A stretch of DNA of 64,000 bases, from contig CATXKN010000002.1 of the NCBI GenBank assembly GCA_958370785.1, positions 287,402-351,401 of the forward strand, in the 5' to 3' direction. Positions 1-8,266 of this stretch are shown one piece after another. The notes under the pieces are model-generated. The model ran no database searches. It saw only the letters and a list, made by a program, of their open reading frames with translations, and had not been told where the DNA came from. The stretch is from an uncultured Collinsella sp. (GTDB lineage: Bacteria > Actinomycetota > Coriobacteriia > Coriobacteriales > Coriobacteriaceae). The position numbers were made by a program, and so were the translations under genes. Each line of letters opens with the position of its first letter. Positions within the stretch are counted from its first letter, which is position 1.

Positions 1-1898
1 AGCGGCCACTTGATGCCGGTCTCCTTGTCGGTGATGATGGCGAACGGCGTGCACTCGGAGCCGGTACCCGAGGAGGTCGGGACGGCGACGAAGTAGGCCT
101 TCTTGCCCATCTCGGGGAAGGTGAAGATACGCTTGCGGATGTCCATGAAGTCCATGGCCATGTCCTCGAACTTGCACTCGGGGTGCTCGTACATCATCCA
201 CATGATCTTGCCGGCGTCCATAGCGGAGCCACCGCCGACGGCGATGATGACGTCCGGCTCAAAGAGAGCCATCTGCTTGGCGCCGCGACGTGCGCACTGC
301 AGCGACGGATCGGGCTCGACGTCGTAGAAGCAGTCGTGGGCGATGCCCATCTCGTCGAGCTTGGCCTCGATGGCGCGGGTGTTGCCATTCTTGAAGAGGA
401 ACTGGTCGGTGACGATGAAGGCGCGCTTCTTGCCCATGACGGTGCCGAGCTCGTCGAGGGCGACGGGCGTGGAACCCTTCTTGAAGTAGACCTTCTCGGG
501 AGCGCGGAACCACAGCATGTTCTCACGGCGCTCGGCCACAGTCTTAACGTTGATCAAGTGCTTCACCCCAACGTTCTCGGAGACGGAGTTGCCGCCCCAG
601 GAGCCGCAGCCCAGGGTCAGAGACGGCTTCATGCCAAAGTTGTACAGGTCACCGATGCCGCCGTGCGAGGACGGGGTGTTGATGACGATACGGCAGGCCT
701 TCATGACGTGCTCGAACAGGCTGATCTTCTCGGCCTGGGCGGGGTGCACGTACAGAGAGGCGGTGTGGCCCGGGCCACCGGCGAGCACCAGGTGCTCGGC
801 CTTGTCGACGGCCTCCTGGAAGTCCTTGGCGTGGTACATGGCCAGGACCGGGGAGAGCTTCTCGTGGGAGAACTCTTCCTTGGCGGGGTCGGTGGAGGTG
901 ACCTCGGCGATCAGGATCTTGGTCTTGGCGGGAACCTCGATGCCGGCGAGCTCGGCGATCTTGGCGGCAGCCATGCCGGGGATGCGGTGATCGAGGGCGC
1001 CGTTCTTGAACATGGCAGCACGCAGGGCCTCCATCTCGGCACCCTGCTTGACGAAGTAGCAGCCGCGCTTCTGGAACTCGGCCTTAACCTGGTCATAGAT
1101 GGTGTCGATAACGGTCACGGACTGCTCGGAAGCGCAGATCATGCCGTTGTCGAAGGTCTTGGAGTGGATGATGGAGTTGACGGCGAGCAGCACGTCGGCG
1201 GTGTCGTCGATGACGACCGGGGTGTTACCGGCGCCGACGCCCAGGGCGGGCTTGCCCGAGGAGTAGGCGGCCTTGACCATGCCCGGGCCACCGGTGGCGA
1301 GGATGATGTCGACGTCGCGCATGACCATGTTGGTCAGCTCGATGGAGGGGACGTCGACCCAGCCGATGATGCCCTCGGGGGCGCCAGCCTTGACGGCGGC
1401 GTCAAGCACGAGCTTGGCGGCGGCGATGGTGCACTTGGCGGCAGCCGGGTGCGGGGAGATGATGATGGCGTTGCGGGTCTTCAGGCTGATCAGCGTCTTG
1501 AAGATCGCGGTGGAGGTGGGGTTGGTCGTCGGGATGACGGCACCCACGATACCGATGGGCTCGGCGATCTTGGTGATGCCGTAGGCCTCGTCGCGCTCCA
1601 GGACACCACAGGTCTTGGTGTTCTTGTAAGCGTTGTAGATGTACTCTGCGGCGTAGTGGTTCTTGATGACCTTGTCCTCAAGAACGCCGCGGCCGGTCTC
1701 CTCGATGGCCATCTTCGCCAACGGGATACGAGCCTTGTTGGCGGCCATGGCGGCCTCATAGAAGATCTTGTCGACCTGCTCCTGCGTGTACGTAGCAAAA
1801 AGCGCCTGGGCCTCTCGCATCTGAGCGAGCTTAGCCTCAAGCGCCTCTACGTTGTCCACAATTGCGGGAGTAGTGTTTTCCGGTGACTTTTTCACCAT
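1..1898 (-). CDS. adhE: bifunctional aldehyde-alcohol dehydrogenase AdhE (3' end cut by window)
   Basis: Converts acetyl-CoA to acetaldehyde and then ethanol with two NADH, the ethanol branch of mixed-acid fermentation, in the cytoplasm. About 632 residues are visible. The N-terminal aldehyde dehydrogenase half has the catalytic Cys near residue 255 (NGMICASEQS). The start of the iron-dependent alcohol dehydrogenase half follows, including GGGSAMDAGK and the PTSSGTGSE region. Full-length AdhE is usually about 870-900 residues, so the C-terminal third lies outside the window. The ATG at 1898 follows an AAGGAGAC ribosome site, and the N-terminus MVKKSPENTT is normal for the family. The gene stands alone with its own upstream region. 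The family assignment is secure. Confidence 0.96.
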   Translation of the reverse strand, partial: MVKKSPENTTPAIVDNVEALEAKLAQMREAQALFATYTQEQVDKIFYEAAMAANKARIPLAKMAIEETGRGVLEDKVIKNHYAAEYIYNAYKNTKTCGVLERDEAYGITKIAEPIGIVGAVIPTTNPTSTAIFKTLISLKTRNAIIISPHPAAAKCTIAAAKLVLDAAVKAGAPEGIIGWVDVPSIELTNMVMRDVDIILATGGPGMVKAAYSSGKPALGVGAGNTPVVIDDTADVLLAVNSIIHSKTFDNGMICASEQSVTVIDTIYDQVKAEFQKRGCYFVKQGAEMEALRAAMFKNGALDHRIPGMAAAKIAELAGIEVPAKTKILIAEVTSTDPAKEEFSHEKLSPVLAMYHAKDFQEAVDKAEHLVLAGGPGHTASLYVHPAQAEKISLFEHVMKACRIVINTPSSHGGIGDLYNFGMKPSLTLGCGSWGGNSVSENVGVKHLINVKTVAERRENMLWFRAPEKVYFKKGSTPVALDELGTVMGKKRAFIVTDQFLFKNGNTRAIEAKLDEMGIAHDCFYDVEPDPSLQCARRGAKQMALFEPDVIIAVGGGSAMDAGKIMWMMYEHPECKFEDMAMDFMDIRKRIFTFPEMGKKAYFVAVPTSSGTGSECTPFAIITDKETGIKWP

Positions 1899-1938
1899 TT
1901 GTGTCTCCTTGCGATCGGAGATTTACCCTACGCCTTGC

Positions 1939-1947
1939 ATGATAGCA
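1939..1947 (-). promoter_or_regulatory. extended -10 promoter candidate for adhE
   Basis: On the minus strand the sequence reads TGCTATCAT, an extended -10 (TG-n-TATCAT) about 40 bases before the adhE ATG. There is no convincing -35 box, which is common for extended -10 promoters. Inferred by eye only. Confidence 0.4.
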
Positions 1948-1991
1948 AGAAATTATTCGGCGAACGGTCAGATTCCCGTAAAAGGCATACT

Positions 1992-2019
1992 AAAACGCTT
2001 CAACTAGATGAAGCGTTTT
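1992..2019. promoter_or_regulatory. perfect palindrome upstream of adhE, possible operator
   Basis: AAAACGCTTCA, six bases (ACTAGA), then TGAAGCGTTTT: 11-bp perfect arms. It lies about 45 bases upstream of the candidate adhE -10. It is not needed as a terminator, because rpmB has its own at 2158-2188. A transcription-factor operator controlling adhE is the likeliest role. It does not match the Rex consensus TTGTGA-n6-TCACAA. Confidence 0.4.
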
Positions 2020-2155
2020 AACTAAAACTATTAAACTATCCGCCTGCCGCATCGCCTCAATTATTGGGCACAGGTCAAGCTACAAGGCATATCAGCTGAG
2101 CTATGATCCCTTTGACATCTGCAAACACTCATGTAAGTCTGTTGCCAATGAGTGC

Positions 2156-2189
2156 AAAAAGGCGCCCTCCGTATGGGAGGACGCCTTTG
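2156..2189 (-). terminator. rho-independent terminator of rpmB
   Basis: A 13-position stem with one mismatch joins 2158-2170 to 2176-2188 (AAAGGCG and CCTCC halves) around a 5-base loop. Read on the minus strand it is followed by a run of T. It sits about 70 bases after the rpmB stop. Confidence 0.8.
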
Positions 2190-2256
2190 GTAAGTTCTAT
2201 GTGAACGCGAGGTCTTTGACCCGGAGAGTCCGAGGTTCTTGTTGGTAAGACCTTAT

Positions 2257-2445
2257 TTAGGAGCGCGCAACCTTGCCGGACTTGAGGCAGGTGGAGCAAA
2301 CGTTCATCTTGCGACGGTGACCATCGACGACGACGTAGACGCGCTGGATGTTGGGGCGGAACTTACGGTTGGTGACGCGGTGAGAGTGGCTGATGGAGCG
2401 ACCGGCAACGGGGTGCTTACCGCAAACTTCGCAAACTTTGGACAT
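2257..2445 (-). CDS. rpmB: 50S ribosomal protein L28
   Basis: Structural protein of the large ribosomal subunit, 62 residues starting MSKVCEVCGKHPVAG. It is the four-cysteine form of L28: CEVC near the N-terminus and CSTC near the C-terminus give a zinc-binding pair. The ATG at 2445 follows a strong AAGGAGGG site. A longer reading from 2517 is rejected because its extra 24 residues are not L28-like and that start has no ribosome site. Monocistronic, with its own promoter and terminator. Confidence 0.96.
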   Translation of the reverse strand: MSKVCEVCGKHPVAGRSISHSHRVTNRKFRPNIQRVYVVVDGHRRKMNVCSTCLKSGKVARS

Positions 2446-2499
2446 AACTGACCCTCCTTGGGCGACAAACGAACATGTCGCGTTAACAAACAAGCCTGA

Positions 2500-2508
2500 A
2501 CTATAGCA
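2500..2508 (-). promoter_or_regulatory. extended -10 promoter of rpmB
   Basis: Minus strand TGCTATAGT (TG-n-TATAGT), about 55 bases before the start codon. The same nine bases occur before rpsT at 15187-15195. A short inverted repeat, CACAGA-n8-TCTGTG, lies just upstream. Confidence 0.5.
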
Positions 2509-2760
2509 CAGAAGCATGTCTCTGTGCGCAATCTACACAGAGATATTTCTCTTTTGGCGATAGTGCCCACGCCACGGCCCTGGACGTAGATCCGATTTGC
2601 GTGCAGCAGAGGGGATTATGCCAGCTCGCAACAAGGTTTTCAAGCGCGTCCCACAAATATATATAGGTTTATGGAGCGATTGGCTCCGTTTACGGATTGA
2701 CTAGTATTTATGCTCGCAATTGAGCCCGATGTTGGCTACACTACGCCTTGACCATTAAAG

Positions 2761-2858
2761 GGGTACGAGATACCCACATGGAATTACATAGCTGTCAATG
2801 AGCAGTACTTCCTGTGGGTGTCTGGTTCCGCTTTGAGCGGTCGGGCATCTATTTTTTT
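2761..2858 (+). promoter_or_regulatory. PyrR-type transcription attenuator of the pyr operon
   Basis: Three overlapping hairpins can be drawn. (1) GGGTA 2761-2765 with TACCC 2771-2775 around a CGAGA loop, a candidate PyrR-binding anti-antiterminator. (2) ACCCACA 2772-2778 with TGTGGGT 2813-2819, the antiterminator. (3) A terminator at 2817-2849 followed by seven T. Hairpin 2 shares bases with both 1 and 3, so they exclude one another. This is the logic known for Bacillus PyrR leaders, where UMP-bound PyrR favours termination. The structure is read from sequence; PyrR binding is inferred from the adjacent pyrR. Confidence 0.75.
2817..2858 (+). terminator. attenuator terminator before pyrR
   Basis: GGTGTCTGG (2817-2825), a TT bulge, then CCGC-TTTGA-GCGG, then TCGGGCATC (2841-2849). 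The outer stem uses several G-U pairs. TATTTTTTT follows. It ends 39 bases before the pyrR ATG. Confidence 0.8.
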
Positions 2859-2897
2859 GACTGTGTCAGCAGTCAAGACATGTGAGGAAGGAGATCG

Positions 2898-3482
2898 ATG
2901 GGCACGACTTCCCCCAAGGCGGTCATCATGGACGAGACCGCCGTCAACCGAGCGATGACCCGCATCGCGCACGAGATTCTCGAGCGCAACGAGGGCTGTG
3001 AAGACCTCGCTCTGGTCGGCATCGTCACGCGCGGCGACCTTCTGGCAAAGAAGCTCGCCGAGGCGATCAAGGAGATCGAGGGTGTCGACGTTCCGCTCGG
3101 CAGCCTGGACATCAGCTTCTATCGCGATGACTATGCGACCAATTTCGCTCCCGCGATCCACGCTACCAACATTCCTTTCAGCGTCGACGGCAAGCGCGTC
3201 GTGCTGGTGGACGACATCCTGTACACGGGTCGCACCATCCGCGCCGCTCTGGACGCCGTTATGGACCTGGGCCGTCCGAGCCGAGTCGAGCTGGCAGTTC
3301 TCGTTGACCGCGGTCACCGCGAGCTCCCTATCTCGCCGGACTTTGTCGGCAAGAACGTTCCCTCGTCGCACGAGGAGAACGTGCACCTATATATGAAGGA
3401 AGTCGACGGCCGTACCGCTGTCGAAATCAACGACGTCGCGCCGGGTTCCCACGTGGGCTCCGCGCCGCTGGGAGGTGAGTAG
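2898..3482 (+). CDS. pyrR: bifunctional pyrimidine operon regulator PyrR / uracil phosphoribosyltransferase
   Basis: RNA-binding attenuation protein that senses UMP and PRPP, and in many species also converts uracil plus PRPP to UMP. 194 residues. The phosphoribosyltransferase PRPP loop VVLVDDILYTGRT is at residues 101-113, and LVGIVTRGDLLA at 39-50 matches the family. The length is slightly above the usual 180 because of a C-terminal tail. The ATG follows GAAGGAG. First gene of the pyr operon and directly behind an attenuator, so it probably regulates its own operon. The stop lies within the pyrB ribosome-site region. Confidence 0.95.
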   Translation: MGTTSPKAVIMDETAVNRAMTRIAHEILERNEGCEDLALVGIVTRGDLLAKKLAEAIKEIEGVDVPLGSLDISFYRDDYATNFAPAIHATNIPFSVDGKRVVLVDDILYTGRTIRAALDAVMDLGRPSRVELAVLVDRGHRELPISPDFVGKNVPSSHEENVHLYMKEVDGRTAVEINDVAPGSHVGSAPLGGE

Positions 3483-3486
3483 TACC

Positions 3487-4431
3487 GTGGCGTTCAATCA
3501 TAAGCACCTGATCGACATTACCGAGTACTCCGAAGAGGACATCAAGCTCATCCTCGAGACCGCTAAGGCGTTCTCCGAGGTCAACGAGCGTGCTATCAAG
3601 AAGGTCCCCACGCTCAAGGGCAAGACCATCGTCAACATGTTCAATGAGCCCTCGACGCGTACCCGCAGCTCCTTCGAGCTCGCCGAGAAGCGTCTTTCGG
3701 CCGACAGCCTCAACTTCGGCGGCTCCTCGACCTCCACGGTCAAGGGCGAGAGCCTCGTCGATACCGTCGAGACCCTCAATGCCTACAAGATCGACTGCAT
3801 TGTCGTGCGTGACAAGCATGCCGGTGCTCCCTACATCGTCACACAGAATTCGCCCGCGAGTGTTATCTGCGCCGGTGACGGTAAGCACAACCACCCCACG
3901 CAGGCTCTGCTCGACCTGTACACCATCTGGGAGCACAAGGGTGACTTCCACGGTCTGAAGGTCGCCGTCGTCGGCGACATCTCCCACTCCCGCGTTTGCG
4001 GCTCGCTGATCCCCGCGTTGAAGATCATGGGCTGCGAGACCTACGCCGTCGCCCCCGGCACGCTGCTGCCGCCGGCGCCCGAGGTTCTGGGCTGCGACCA
4101 CGTGACGAGCGACCTCGATTCCGTCCTGCCCGAGCTGGACGTCGTCTACATGCTGCGCGTACAGCAGGAGCGCCTCGAGGGTGCCCCGTTCCCGACCATT
4201 CGCGAATACCACAAGCTCTTCGGCCTGACCAAGGACCGTGAGAAGCTCATGAAGCCCGACGCGATCATTTGCCACCCGGGCCCCATCAACCGCGGCGTTG
4301 AGTTCGACTCCTATATGGCCGACCACCCGCAACGCTCCGTCATCCTGGAGCAGGTCTACGCCGGTATCTGCGTGCGTATGGCTATCCTGTATCTGCTGCT
4401 TGGAGGTGCCGATAATGGCCTTGCTTCTTAA
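3487..4431 (+). CDS. pyrB: aspartate carbamoyltransferase catalytic subunit
   Basis: Second step of de novo pyrimidine synthesis: carbamoyl phosphate plus aspartate gives carbamoyl-aspartate. 314 residues. The carbamoyl-phosphate loop STRTR is at about residues 56-60, and HPTQALLDLY and the HPGPINRG motif near the C-terminus are present. GTG 3487 is chosen because the GGAGG at 3471-3475 is correctly spaced for it; GTG 3475 lies on that ribosome site. No regulatory chain (PyrI) is present, so this is the unregulated trimeric type. The end overlaps the pyrC start by 17 bases. Confidence 0.94.
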   Translation: MAFNHKHLIDITEYSEEDIKLILETAKAFSEVNERAIKKVPTLKGKTIVNMFNEPSTRTRSSFELAEKRLSADSLNFGGSSTSTVKGESLVDTVETLNAYKIDCIVVRDKHAGAPYIVTQNSPASVICAGDGKHNHPTQALLDLYTIWEHKGDFHGLKVAVVGDISHSRVCGSLIPALKIMGCETYAVAPGTLLPPAPEVLGCDHVTSDLDSVLPELDVVYMLRVQQERLEGAPFPTIREYHKLFGLTKDREKLMKPDAIICHPGPINRGVEFDSYMADHPQRSVILEQVYAGICVRMAILYLLLGGADNGLAS

Positions 4432-5704
4432 GAATGCCCACGTCGTCGACCCGTCCGTCGAGCTTGACGGTGTCGTTGACGTCCTGATCGACGGCGACAA
4501 GATCGCCGAGGTCGGCGAGAACCTCGCCGCCGAGGGAGCCGAGGTCCGCGACCTTTCCGGTAAGTATCTCGTCCCTGGCCTGGTGGACATGCACGTCCAC
4601 CTGCGCGAGCCCGGCTACGAGGTCAAAGAGGACATCGAGAGCGGCACCCGCGCAGCTGCCAAGGGCGGCTTCACCGGCGTGTGCGCCATGCCCAACACCG
4701 ACCCCGTTACCGATAACGGTACCGTCGTTGAGTTCGTCAAGTCCCGCGCTGCCGAGGTCGGCCACTGCCGCGTCTATCCTTCTGGCGCCATGACCCGCGG
4801 TCTTAAGGGCGAGGCTATGTCCGAGATGGGCGATATGGTCGCCCACGGCGCCGTCGCCTTCACCGACGACGGTCGCGGCGTGCAGGGTGCAGGTATGCTC
4901 CGTCGCTGCATGGACTACGGCAAGATGTTCGGCAAGGTCTTTATGAGCCATTGCCAGGACGAGGACCTGGTCGGTCACGGCCAGATCAACGAGGGCAAGG
5001 TCTCTACTCGTCTGGCCCTCGAGGGCTGGCCGGCTGCCGGCGAGGAGCTGCAGATCGCTCGCGATATCGAGATCGCCAAGCTGACCGGTGCCAAGCTGCA
5101 CATCCAGCACATCTCCACCGCTCATGGCCTGGAGCTTGTGCGTGCCGGTAAGGCAGCTGGCGTGCAGGTTACCTGCGAGGCCACCCCGCACCACATGTTC
5201 CTGACCGAGAACGACCTGGACGAGACCTACAATACCTCGCTCAAGGTCAACCCGCCGCTGCGTACCGATGAGGATGCCGAGGCTATCCGTCAGGGCGTCA
5301 TCGACGGTACGGTCGACGTTATCGTTACCGATCACGCTCCCCACACCCCGTGGGAGAAGGCTCGCGAGTTCGAGCTCGCGCCCTTCGGCATGATTGGCCT
5401 CGAGACCTCGCTGTCGCTTGTGCTCACCGAGCTGGTCAACACGGGCAAGATGAGCATGGGCCGCATGGTCGAGCTCATGGCCATCAAGCCGCGCGAGATC
5501 CTTGGCCTCGACCAGGTTCAGGTCAAGGCGGGCTCCGTTGCCGACCTGACCGTGTTCGACGCGTCCGCCACCTGGACGGTTGGCGAGGACGGCTACGAGT
5601 CGCGCGCCGAGAACTCCGGTTTTGCCGGTCGCACGCTCACCGGTCGTGCCACCGATGTGTTTGTCGGCGGTAAGCAGACGCTTGCCGACGGCTGCATCTG
5701 CTAG
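4415..5704 (+). CDS. pyrC: dihydroorotase
   Basis: Cyclises carbamoyl-aspartate to dihydroorotate with a metal centre. 429 residues, the long class I type of Gram-positives. The metal ligands HVH are at residues 60-62 (DMHVHLREPG). MPNTDPV, the HIQHIST segment and the DHAPH motif also fit the amidohydrolase fold. The ATG overlaps the end of pyrB and follows GGAGGT, so the two are probably translationally coupled. A GC-rich hairpin (5725-5749) follows the stop. Confidence 0.95.
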   Translation: MALLLKNAHVVDPSVELDGVVDVLIDGDKIAEVGENLAAEGAEVRDLSGKYLVPGLVDMHVHLREPGYEVKEDIESGTRAAAKGGFTGVCAMPNTDPVTDNGTVVEFVKSRAAEVGHCRVYPSGAMTRGLKGEAMSEMGDMVAHGAVAFTDDGRGVQGAGMLRRCMDYGKMFGKVFMSHCQDEDLVGHGQINEGKVSTRLALEGWPAAGEELQIARDIEIAKLTGAKLHIQHISTAHGLELVRAGKAAGVQVTCEATPHHMFLTENDLDETYNTSLKVNPPLRTDEDAEAIRQGVIDGTVDVIVTDHAPHTPWEKAREFELAPFGMIGLETSLSLVLTELVNTGKMSMGRMVELMAIKPREILGLDQVQVKAGSVADLTVFDASATWTVGEDGYESRAENSGFAGRTLTGRATDVFVGGKQTLADGCIC

Positions 5705-5724
5705 CATAGCCTTATCGCTTTTGT

Positions 5725-5754
5725 GCGCGGCGCCCTTGCGGTGCCGCGCTTTCT
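5725..5754 (+). terminator. weak hairpin between pyrC and pyrK
   Basis: GCGCGGC (5725-5731) pairs with GCCGCGC (5743-5749), followed only by TTTCTGTT. It could give partial termination or protect the transcript end. The operon probably continues through it because pyrK, pyrD and pyrF follow on the same strand. Confidence 0.4.
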
Positions 5755-5796
5755 GTTCGCCTGAACCATGCAACCGCATGGGGGATTGGAGCGTCT

Positions 5797-6588
5797 ATGC
5801 CCACACCTTCCACTGCACGCATGCACGACTTCGAGGTCGTCTCGAACCAGGAGATCGCCGACGGCATCTTCTCGCTCGTCATCTCGGCCCCCAAGCTTGC
5901 AAGTGCGCTCAAGCCCGGTCAGTTCGTGAATATCGCCGTGCCGGGCGATGCTTCTTCGCTGCTTCGCGTGCCCCTGAGCTTCTATCGCGCCGACGCCGAG
6001 GCCGGCACCGTCGAGCTGTGGTACGCCGTCGTGGGCGATGATACCCGTCGTTTGTCGCAGATGGCCCCTGGCTCCACCTCCAACTTGCTGGGCCCTGGCG
6101 GCCGCGGCTGGTTCGTGCCCGAGGGTACCAGGAAGGTACTGCTCGTGGCGGGCGGCATTGGCGTTCCACCCGTGCTGTGCCTTGCCGGCATGCTTGCCGA
6201 GCAGGGTGTGGACATTGACGTATGCCTGGGCTTTGGCACCGCGTCCAAGGTCGTGGGCGTCGATGAGTTCCGCGCGCTGGGAGCTACGGTCAACGTGTGC
6301 ACCGACGACGGCTCGTTGGGCACGCACGGCTTCTGCACCGATCCTGCCGCCGAGCTGCTCGGCGAGGGCGGTTACGACTACGTCGCCAGCTGCGGTCCCG
6401 CCGTCATGATGAAGAAGGTCGCCGCAGCTGCTGCCGAGGCCGGCACGTACTGCGAGGTGTCGCTCGAGCGCATGATGAGCTGCGGCTTTGGTGCCTGCAA
6501 CACCTGCAATGTCGAGACGGTCGACGGTATGAAGGGCGCCTGCATGTGCGGCCCCGTGTTTGATGCTTCCAAGGTGGTGGTCTTCTAG
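5797..6588 (+). CDS. pyrK: dihydroorotate dehydrogenase electron transfer subunit
   Basis: FAD and [2Fe-2S] subunit that passes electrons from PyrD to NAD+. 263 residues. N-terminal ferredoxin-reductase-like barrel (RVPLSFYR), a central nucleotide-binding GGIGVPP, and a C-terminal cysteine cluster CGFGACNTC plus CMCGP that holds the iron-sulfur centre. Its presence shows that the PyrD here is the heterotetrameric type 1B, which suits an anaerobe. The stop overlaps the GTG of pyrD. Confidence 0.94.
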   Translation: MPTPSTARMHDFEVVSNQEIADGIFSLVISAPKLASALKPGQFVNIAVPGDASSLLRVPLSFYRADAEAGTVELWYAVVGDDTRRLSQMAPGSTSNLLGPGGRGWFVPEGTRKVLLVAGGIGVPPVLCLAGMLAEQGVDIDVCLGFGTASKVVGVDEFRALGATVNVCTDDGSLGTHGFCTDPAAELLGEGGYDYVASCGPAVMMKKVAAAAAEAGTYCEVSLERMMSCGFGACNTCNVETVDGMKGACMCGPVFDASKVVVF

Positions 6589-7511
6589 TGGGTACCGTGA
6601 ACATGGCCGTCGATTTCGGCGGCGTTAAGATGCAGAACCCCATCAACACCGCAGCCGGTACCTTTGGCTACGGTTGGCAGTTCCAGAACTTCTTCGATGT
6701 TTCCCAGCTGGGTGCCATCACCACCAAGGGTTGCGCTGCCGAGCCCTGGCCCGGTAATCCTGCACCCCGCATGGCCGAGATCCCCGGCGGCATGATCAAT
6801 TCCGTGGGCCTGCAGAACCCCGGTGTGGCCGCTTTCGCCCGCGAGTCCGGTCCGTGGCTCGAGCAGCTCTCCAAGGACGGTTGCCAGGTCATTTGCCAGG
6901 TTGCCGGTCATTCCGTAGACGAGTTTGTCCGTGCGCTCGAGATGTATGTCGAGCTGTGCCCCTGGGCTGCCGGCTATGAGATCAACGTGAGCTGCCCTAA
7001 CATTGCCGCCGGCGGTGCCGCCATGGGCTCCACTCCCGAGGGCGCCTCTGCCGTCATGGCCGCCTGCCGCAAGGTGACCGATAAGCCGCTGTTTGTGAAG
7101 ATGGCCCCGGTCAACGTCGCCGAGATCGCCCGCGCCCTCGAGGCCGCCGGCGCCGACGGCCTTTCGGTCATTAATTCCATTCAGGGCATGGCCATTGACG
7201 TCCACACCCGCAAGTCGCGTGTGGCCAAGCCCAAGGGTGGTCTTTCGGGCCCGCTGTGCCATCACATCGCCGTGCGTATGGTCTGGGAGGTTGCCCAGGC
7301 CGTCGATATTCCCATCAACGGCGTCGGCGGCGTCATGACCGGTGAGGATGCGGCCGAGTTTATCCTGGCTGGCGCTACCTGCGTATCGGTCGGTATGGCC
7401 AACTTCGTCGATCCGTGCGCTTCGCTCAAGATTGAGCGCGAGCTCGAGGCCTGGGCCGAGTCCCAGGGCGTGAAGGACATCAACGAGCTGGTAGGTGCTT
7501 TCGAATGCTAG
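6588..7511 (+). CDS. pyrD: dihydroorotate dehydrogenase, catalytic subunit (class 1B)
   Basis: FMN enzyme oxidising dihydroorotate to orotate; partner of PyrK. 307 residues from GTG 6588. The N-terminus MAVDFGGVKMQNP and TAAGTFGYG are class 1 hallmarks. The active-site loop NVSCPN holds the cysteine used as base in class 1 enzymes, and GVGGVMTGEDA binds the FMN phosphate. Alternative starts are GTG 6597 and ATG 6603; 6588 is preferred because it overlaps the pyrK stop and lies 10 bases after AAGGTGG. Overlaps pyrF by 7 bases. Confidence 0.94.
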   Translation: MGTVNMAVDFGGVKMQNPINTAAGTFGYGWQFQNFFDVSQLGAITTKGCAAEPWPGNPAPRMAEIPGGMINSVGLQNPGVAAFARESGPWLEQLSKDGCQVICQVAGHSVDEFVRALEMYVELCPWAAGYEINVSCPNIAAGGAAMGSTPEGASAVMAACRKVTDKPLFVKMAPVNVAEIARALEAAGADGLSVINSIQGMAIDVHTRKSRVAKPKGGLSGPLCHHIAVRMVWEVAQAVDIPINGVGGVMTGEDAAEFILAGATCVSVGMANFVDPCASLKIERELEAWAESQGVKDINELVGAFEC

Positions 7512-8221
7512 AGACCGATGCCCGCGACCGCGTTATCGTCGCCCTCGACTGCGACCGTGAGCGTGCGCTCGAGCTCGCCCATGAGCTTTCGGGCCATGCC
7601 GCCTGGCTTAAAGTGGGCATGACGCTCTATTACGCTGAGGGTCCCGAGATCGTCAAGACCTTTAAGGACCTGGGCTTCAAGGTCTTCCTCGACCTTAAGT
7701 TCCATGACATTCCGCATCAGGTGCGCGGTGCCGCTCGCTCGGCCTCGCTTGCCGGTGCCGACCTGCTTTCGGTTCACGGCTTGGGTTCGGGTGCTATGCT
7801 CGCCGCCTGCCGTGAGGGTGCCGAGGAGGCACGCGAGGATCGAGCCAAGCTCCTCGCCATCACCGTGCTTACGAGCATGAACCAGGATGCGCTGAGCGAG
7901 ATCGGCGTCGAGTCGCCCGTTGCCGAGGAGGCCGCCCGTCTGGCAAAACTCGCTCAGGCCAACGGTATCGACGGTATCGTGTGCTCGCCGATGGAGGCTC
8001 ATGACATGCGTGGGCTGTTGGGTCCCGATGCGCTGATTGTAACCCCGGGCGTGCGTCCGGTTGGTGCTGCGCTGGGCGATCAGTCCCGCGTGGCCACGCC
8101 TTCCCAGGCCATCGAGCGCGGCGCGAGCCATATCGTGGTGGGTCGCCCCATTACCGGCGCCGATGATCCGGTTGCCGCGTTTGACGCCATCGTTGCCGAG
8201 CTGGTCGAAAACGTCGCCTAA
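7505..8221 (+). CDS. pyrF: orotidine 5'-phosphate decarboxylase
   Basis: Last step to UMP. 238 residues, a single TIM barrel. The catalytic DLKFHDIP motif (Asp-Lys-Asp network) and the C-terminal phosphate site VVGRPIT are both present. The ATG lies inside the 3' end of pyrD, which indicates coupling. It closes the operon. pyrE and carAB, needed for a complete pathway, are not in this window and must lie elsewhere. Confidence 0.95.
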   Translation: MLETDARDRVIVALDCDRERALELAHELSGHAAWLKVGMTLYYAEGPEIVKTFKDLGFKVFLDLKFHDIPHQVRGAARSASLAGADLLSVHGLGSGAMLAACREGAEEAREDRAKLLAITVLTSMNQDALSEIGVESPVAEEAARLAKLAQANGIDGIVCSPMEAHDMRGLLGPDALIVTPGVRPVGAALGDQSRVATPSQAIERGASHIVVGRPITGADDPVAAFDAIVAELVENVA

Positions 8222-8266
8222 AAGATTCCCTCAAGTCACCACTTTTGGGTCTCATTAGCACAAATT

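Larger units (their letters stand above)
1899..2256. other. intergenic region between adhE and rpmB
   Basis: No gene is supported here. The stretch holds the adhE promoter candidate, the palindrome at 1992-2019 and the rpmB terminator. The remaining part, about 2020-2155, is AT-rich and shows no coding pattern. Confidence 0.6.
2446..2897. other. divergent intergenic region between rpmB and pyrR
   Basis: Holds the rpmB promoter on the minus strand and, from about 2756, the pyr attenuator on the plus strand. The middle part, 2530-2750, shows no gene. A small hairpin (TGGAGC-n5-GCTCC) at about 2673-2690 has no clear role. No confident pyr promoter was identified. Confidence 0.5.

Noticed and set aside
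183..1886. A 567-codon plus-strand open frame across the adhE region
   Set aside because: It is the complement of adhE, whose minus-strand product has all family motifs. The product is low-complexity and Gly/Val/Asp-rich, typical of an antisense shadow in GC-rich DNA.
2085..2125. Minus-strand TAGCTCAGCTGAT, resembling a tRNA D-arm
   Set aside because: No acceptor stem, anticodon arm or T-arm can be folded around it. Possibly a tRNA fragment left by an old integration, but the match is too short to claim.
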